DNA of 64,000 nucleotides from Rhodobacteraceae bacterium HIMB11 (lineage in GTDB: Bacteria; Pseudomonadota; Alphaproteobacteria; Rhodobacterales; Rhodobacteraceae). The stretch spans positions 124,001 to 188,000 of the forward strand of contig AVDB01000002.1 in NCBI GenBank assembly GCA_000472185.1. The letters are read 5' to 3'. Numbering within the stretch: the stretch's first letter is position 1; each line of letters begins with the position of its first letter. The translations under genes and the position numbers were made by a program. A model generated the notes under the pieces. It was not told the DNA's origin. It saw only the letters and a list, made by a program, of their open reading frames with translations, and searched no databases. This document shows positions 61,531-64,000 of this stretch, in pieces.

Positions 61531-62289
61531 ATGATGAAGGATTTTGCACGTTATCCAAGCCTAAAGGGGCGCGCGGTGATTGTATCAGGTGGGGCATCTG
61601 GCATTGGTGCCGACATTGTTCGCGGATTTGCAGCACAGGGTGCGCGTGTTGGATTTTTAGATCTGGATAAAACCGCGGGTCAGGCCTTGGCCAATGAGCT
61701 GGGCGGCGACGTCCATTTTGCGAAATGTGATTTGCGCGATATTGATGCGCTGAAATCGGCGATTTCATCCTTGCGTGAACAGATCGGGCCAATCACGGTA
61801 TTGGTCAACAACGCAGCGCGGGATGATCGTCATGATTGGCGCGAAGTGACAGAGGAATACTGGGACGAACGCGCGTCCACGAACATTCGCCATCAATTTT
61901 TCGCCATCCAAGCCTGCGCGCCTGATATGATTGAACTAGGTGGCGGATCGATCATAAATATGGGGTCCGTGTCATGGATGATGCCACAGGGAAATTTCCC
62001 CGCCTACACCACGTCAAAGGCAGCGGTGCATGGTCTGACGCGCACAATGGCGCGCGATTTGGGTGAACATCGCATTCGCGTCAATACCGTTGTTCCGGGC
62101 TGGATCATCACCGAACGCCAGAAGGAACTTTGGCTGTCACCCGAAGCGGAAGAGGCGCATTTGGAACGTCAGTGTCTAAAAGAAATGATTGAACCCGTTT
62201 ATGTTGCGCGGATGGTTCTGTTCTTAGCCAGTGATGACGCTGCTATGTGTACTGCGCAAAATTTCTTGGTTGAAGGTGGAACCGTTTAA
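61531..62289 (+). CDS. SDR-family dehydrogenase, sugar-dehydrogenase-like
   Basis: 252 residues: cofactor motif VSGGASGIGADIV, LVNNAARDDRH (the 'NNA-DDRH' variant I associate with sugar 1-dehydrogenases such as D-xylose dehydrogenase), catalytic Ser/Tyr/Lys in GSVSWMMPQGNFPAYTTSKAA, and a C-terminal dimer strand. It begins 20 bp after the DppC gene, in the same direction. A sugar-lactone product would link it to the lactonase-like protein at 49886. Confidence 0.85.
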   Translation: MMKDFARYPSLKGRAVIVSGGASGIGADIVRGFAAQGARVGFLDLDKTAGQALANELGGDVHFAKCDLRDIDALKSAISSLREQIGPITVLVNNAARDDRHDWREVTEEYWDERASTNIRHQFFAIQACAPDMIELGGGSIINMGSVSWMMPQGNFPAYTTSKAAVHGLTRTMARDLGEHRIRVNTVVPGWIITERQKELWLSPEAEEAHLERQCLKEMIEPVYVARMVLFLASDDAAMCTAQNFLVEGGTV

Positions 62290-62299
62290 GACAGTGGCC

Positions 62300-63178
62300 T
62301 TATCCTTTGGCGCGTTGTTCGCGCCAAAGGATTACCAGTCCCGATCCGATAATCAGGATGACACCCGGAAACAATTTATCGACGGGAAATTCCCCAAATA
62401 ACACCCAACCAAAGAAAAACGCCGTCAGGATCCCAAAATAGCTAAAGGGTGCTAAAACGGTTGCATCTGCCTGTCTGTAGGCGATCATTAAAAAGATCAC
62501 GCCAAAGCCCCCGCAGATGGACATGGATAGGATTAGCGCTGCATCTGTAATGGATAAAATGGGGCTAAAGCTATTGGTGAATAGCGCGAAAAATATTGCG
62601 CCAATTGCGGCCGCAAAGGCCGAATATAAATATAAGATCGAATTTGAAATTGATCGATCAAAGCTGCGCAAACTGACCACCGCGAAGGCATAGCAAAACG
62701 CAGCCCCAATTGGCAAAAGCGCGATCCATGAAAATACATCTGTTCCGGGGCGGACAATCCATATTGCCCCAATGAACCCAATGATGACCGCGCCCCAACG
62801 CCAAAACCCAACGTTTTCACGAAACATCAAAATCGCCAGCAACACCACGAACAACGCGTTTGTTTGTCCCAGTGCTGAAACGGTTGCCAATTCCAGTTGG
62901 CCCAAGGCCGTATAATACATCAACTGCGCAATCGCGACCACAAAGCCCCGCGACAGGGCCAGTTTCCATTGGACCAGTTTGTAATCAGCGGGTCGAATAC
63001 TTAGTTCGCGGGTGTACCACAACAGGGCGATTGACGGTAATATTCCGAAAATGTTGCGATATACCGATAACTCTTGCGCGCTATAGCGTGCCGATAAATA
63101 GCGCACGTGAATGCTCATTAAGTCGAAACACAGATATGCGACCAAGCAAATTAAAATGGCGCGGACGCTTTGTGTCAT
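62300..63178 (-). CDS. DMT/EamA-family transporter
   Basis: 292 residues, ten hydrophobic helices in two EamA repeats, a common inner-membrane exporter or importer fold. Start at ATG 63178 (GGAT upstream) or ATG 63208. Convergent with the SDR gene; substrate unknown. Confidence 0.87.
   Translation of the reverse strand: MTQSVRAILICLVAYLCFDLMSIHVRYLSARYSAQELSVYRNIFGILPSIALLWYTRELSIRPADYKLVQWKLALSRGFVVAIAQLMYYTALGQLELATVSALGQTNALFVVLLAILMFRENVGFWRWGAVIIGFIGAIWIVRPGTDVFSWIALLPIGAAFCYAFAVVSLRSFDRSISNSILYLYSAFAAAIGAIFFALFTNSFSPILSITDAALILSMSICGGFGVIFLMIAYRQADATVLAPFSYFGILTAFFFGWVLFGEFPVDKLFPGVILIIGSGLVILWREQRAKG
62302..62332. terminator. Perfect 13-bp stem between convergent genes
   Basis: ATCCTTTGGCGCG pairs exactly with CGCGCCAAAGGAT around TTGTT. 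It begins 13 bp after the SDR stop and overlaps the last codons of the transporter, so it may act as a two-way barrier; there is no T-run. Confidence 0.55.
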
Positions 63179-63277
63179 GTGTGATCCGATCAAAACTTGA
63201 AAACGCATGCATCAAAATGCTGCTGCAGGTCACGTTAGTGTGTTTTCGATGTGTGCGATAGTATTTTTTGCGTGGGG

Positions 63278-63841
63278 TTAACGCGCCCCAACAATGGCCA
63301 GAATCGCAGTTTTCAGGGTCGTTAGCCGCGTTTCCAAAATGGCGCGGTTTGGCACATTTTTTTTCAAATTATTCGCGCAGGACATTGCGAAATCGGACAA
63401 TTCATCAACGCTTAACTGATGCGCCTCGATGGTGTCGGTATGGGCTGTGAACAGGTCAGTCAACAAATCCTTTTGTTGGACCAATGCGGCCTCATAGGCG
63501 TCAAGGGCACTTTGATTGCCGAATTCAAAAATGTCCTCTGCATCGGGCCAGCTTTGTGACAAATCATAAAGCGCCAAAATCGCATGTTCGAAATAAATGT
63601 CCAATTTGACATCAATCGAAGGCACAGACTTGGCCTGCTCTCGGATTTTTTGAATCAGTGCTGTGTAATAATGACCAATGACACCGCCCAGCAATTCCTC
63701 TTTGTTGGAATAGGACGCGTATAGGGTGGGCCGCGAAACACCCGCTGCCTTTGCTACATCGCCCATCGTTGTCCGTTTAACCCCGTATCGGATGAAACAG
63801 TCATAGGCCGCTGAAATGATTTTGTTGTCTTTATCACTCAT
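63278..63841 (-). CDS. TetR-family transcriptional regulator
   Basis: 187 residues, N-terminal HTH RYGVKRTTMGDVAKAAGVSR followed by PTLYASYSNKEELL, then a helical ligand domain. Lies divergent (109 bp) from the [2Fe-2S] protein gene and 99 bp from the start of the EamA gene, either of which could be its target. Confidence 0.9.
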   Translation of the reverse strand: MSDKDNKIISAAYDCFIRYGVKRTTMGDVAKAAGVSRPTLYASYSNKEELLGGVIGHYYTALIQKIREQAKSVPSIDVKLDIYFEHAILALYDLSQSWPDAEDIFEFGNQSALDAYEAALVQQKDLLTDLFTAHTDTIEAHQLSVDELSDFAMSCANNLKKNVPNRAILETRLTTLKTAILAIVGAR

Positions 63842-63950
63842 ATTTACGGTTTAACAATTTGTGGTAAAATGTCAAATCCACACTTTACAAAATTATGAAT
63901 AATGTTAATTTGTTAAAAAGGACTGAAATTGTGTAAGGGAAGGCGTTGCC

Positions 63951-64000
63951 ATGAAAATCAAAGTTGATGGGGTACAACACGATGTGGATGTCGAAGCGGA
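63951..64000 (+). CDS. Start of a [2Fe-2S]-domain oxidoreductase small subunit (partial)
   Basis: ATG at 63951, then KIKVDGVQHDVDVEA. This opening resembles ferredoxin-like small subunits of molybdenum hydroxylases (CoxS/IorA type). The gene runs off the window after 16 codons, so the call rests on very little sequence. Confidence 0.4.
   Translation, partial: MKIKVDGVQHDVDVEA

Noticed and set aside
63842-63950. TetR operator in the gap upstream of the [2Fe-2S] gene
   Set aside because: TTTAACAA and TTGTTAAA occur as inverted segments, but they are far apart in very AT-rich sequence, so I do not call a site.

Overview
The window reads as chromosome from a marine alphaproteobacterium of the Roseobacter/Rhodobacterales type. 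The evidence is gene content: a GapR-like protein, an SSS-type sensor kinase, a Blh/YeeE sulfur operon, tripartite tricarboxylate transport genes, an HpsN-like dehydrogenase, many ABC importers for organic solutes, and moderate GC. No species can be named from the sequence alone. Layout: (1) 1-8.7 kb is core-like chromosome: a truncated transporter-sensor kinase, a FliM/FliN-like protein, a persulfide dioxygenase with two YeeE/YedE proteins behind a BigR-like palindrome, a GapR protein, a sulfotransferase-like protein and a two-domain iron-type ABC permease. (2) 8.8-22.4 kb is a 13.5-kb genomic island in the 3' end of tRNA-Thr(TGT). It is bounded by an imperfect 24-bp direct repeat (14 bp exact) and carries a P4-type integrase, an AlpA-like regulator and an amber-interrupted gene at its right end. 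Its cargo is unusual: small NTF2/SnoaL-like, GYD, dimeric-barrel-like, cupin and DsbA-fold isomerase proteins in five minus-strand units. Each unit starts with the same palindrome, GTACA-N5-TGTAC, 57-67 nt before the first start codon. The island also carries an inverse-autotransporter barrel without a passenger, next to a secreted protein of unknown family. (3) 22.6-34.7 kb holds a fatty-acid desaturase, tRNA hydroxylase TrhO, and a carboxylate-use locus. In that locus an AtuA-like pair, a periplasmic binding protein and a TctDE-type two-component system face TctCBA, a class III CoA-transferase and a citryl-CoA-lyase-like protein. (4) 34.7-50.8 kb is a catabolic cluster for an unknown, probably sugar-like or polyol-like, solute. 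It contains a MalEFGK-type importer, a GMC oxidoreductase, an HpsN/HisD-type dehydrogenase, a bicupin, a MetE-like protein, a LacI regulator, a lactonase-like amidohydrolase and five NTF2-like proteins, four of which run about 326-350 aa and look like double domains. A clear LacI-type operator lies in the divergent promoter region. (5) 50.8-62.3 kb suggests uptake and processing of peptides or N-acyl amino acids: PxpBC without PxpA, an AbgB-like M20 amidohydrolase, a GNAT enzyme, an ArgE-like deacetylase and a Dpp-type importer with a fused ATPase, followed by a sugar-dehydrogenase-like SDR. An EamA exporter, a TetR regulator and the start of a [2Fe-2S] protein close the window. The two points most worth pursuing are the island regulon sharing one palindrome, and the NTF2-rich LacI-controlled catabolic cluster. 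Neither matches a pathway I can name.
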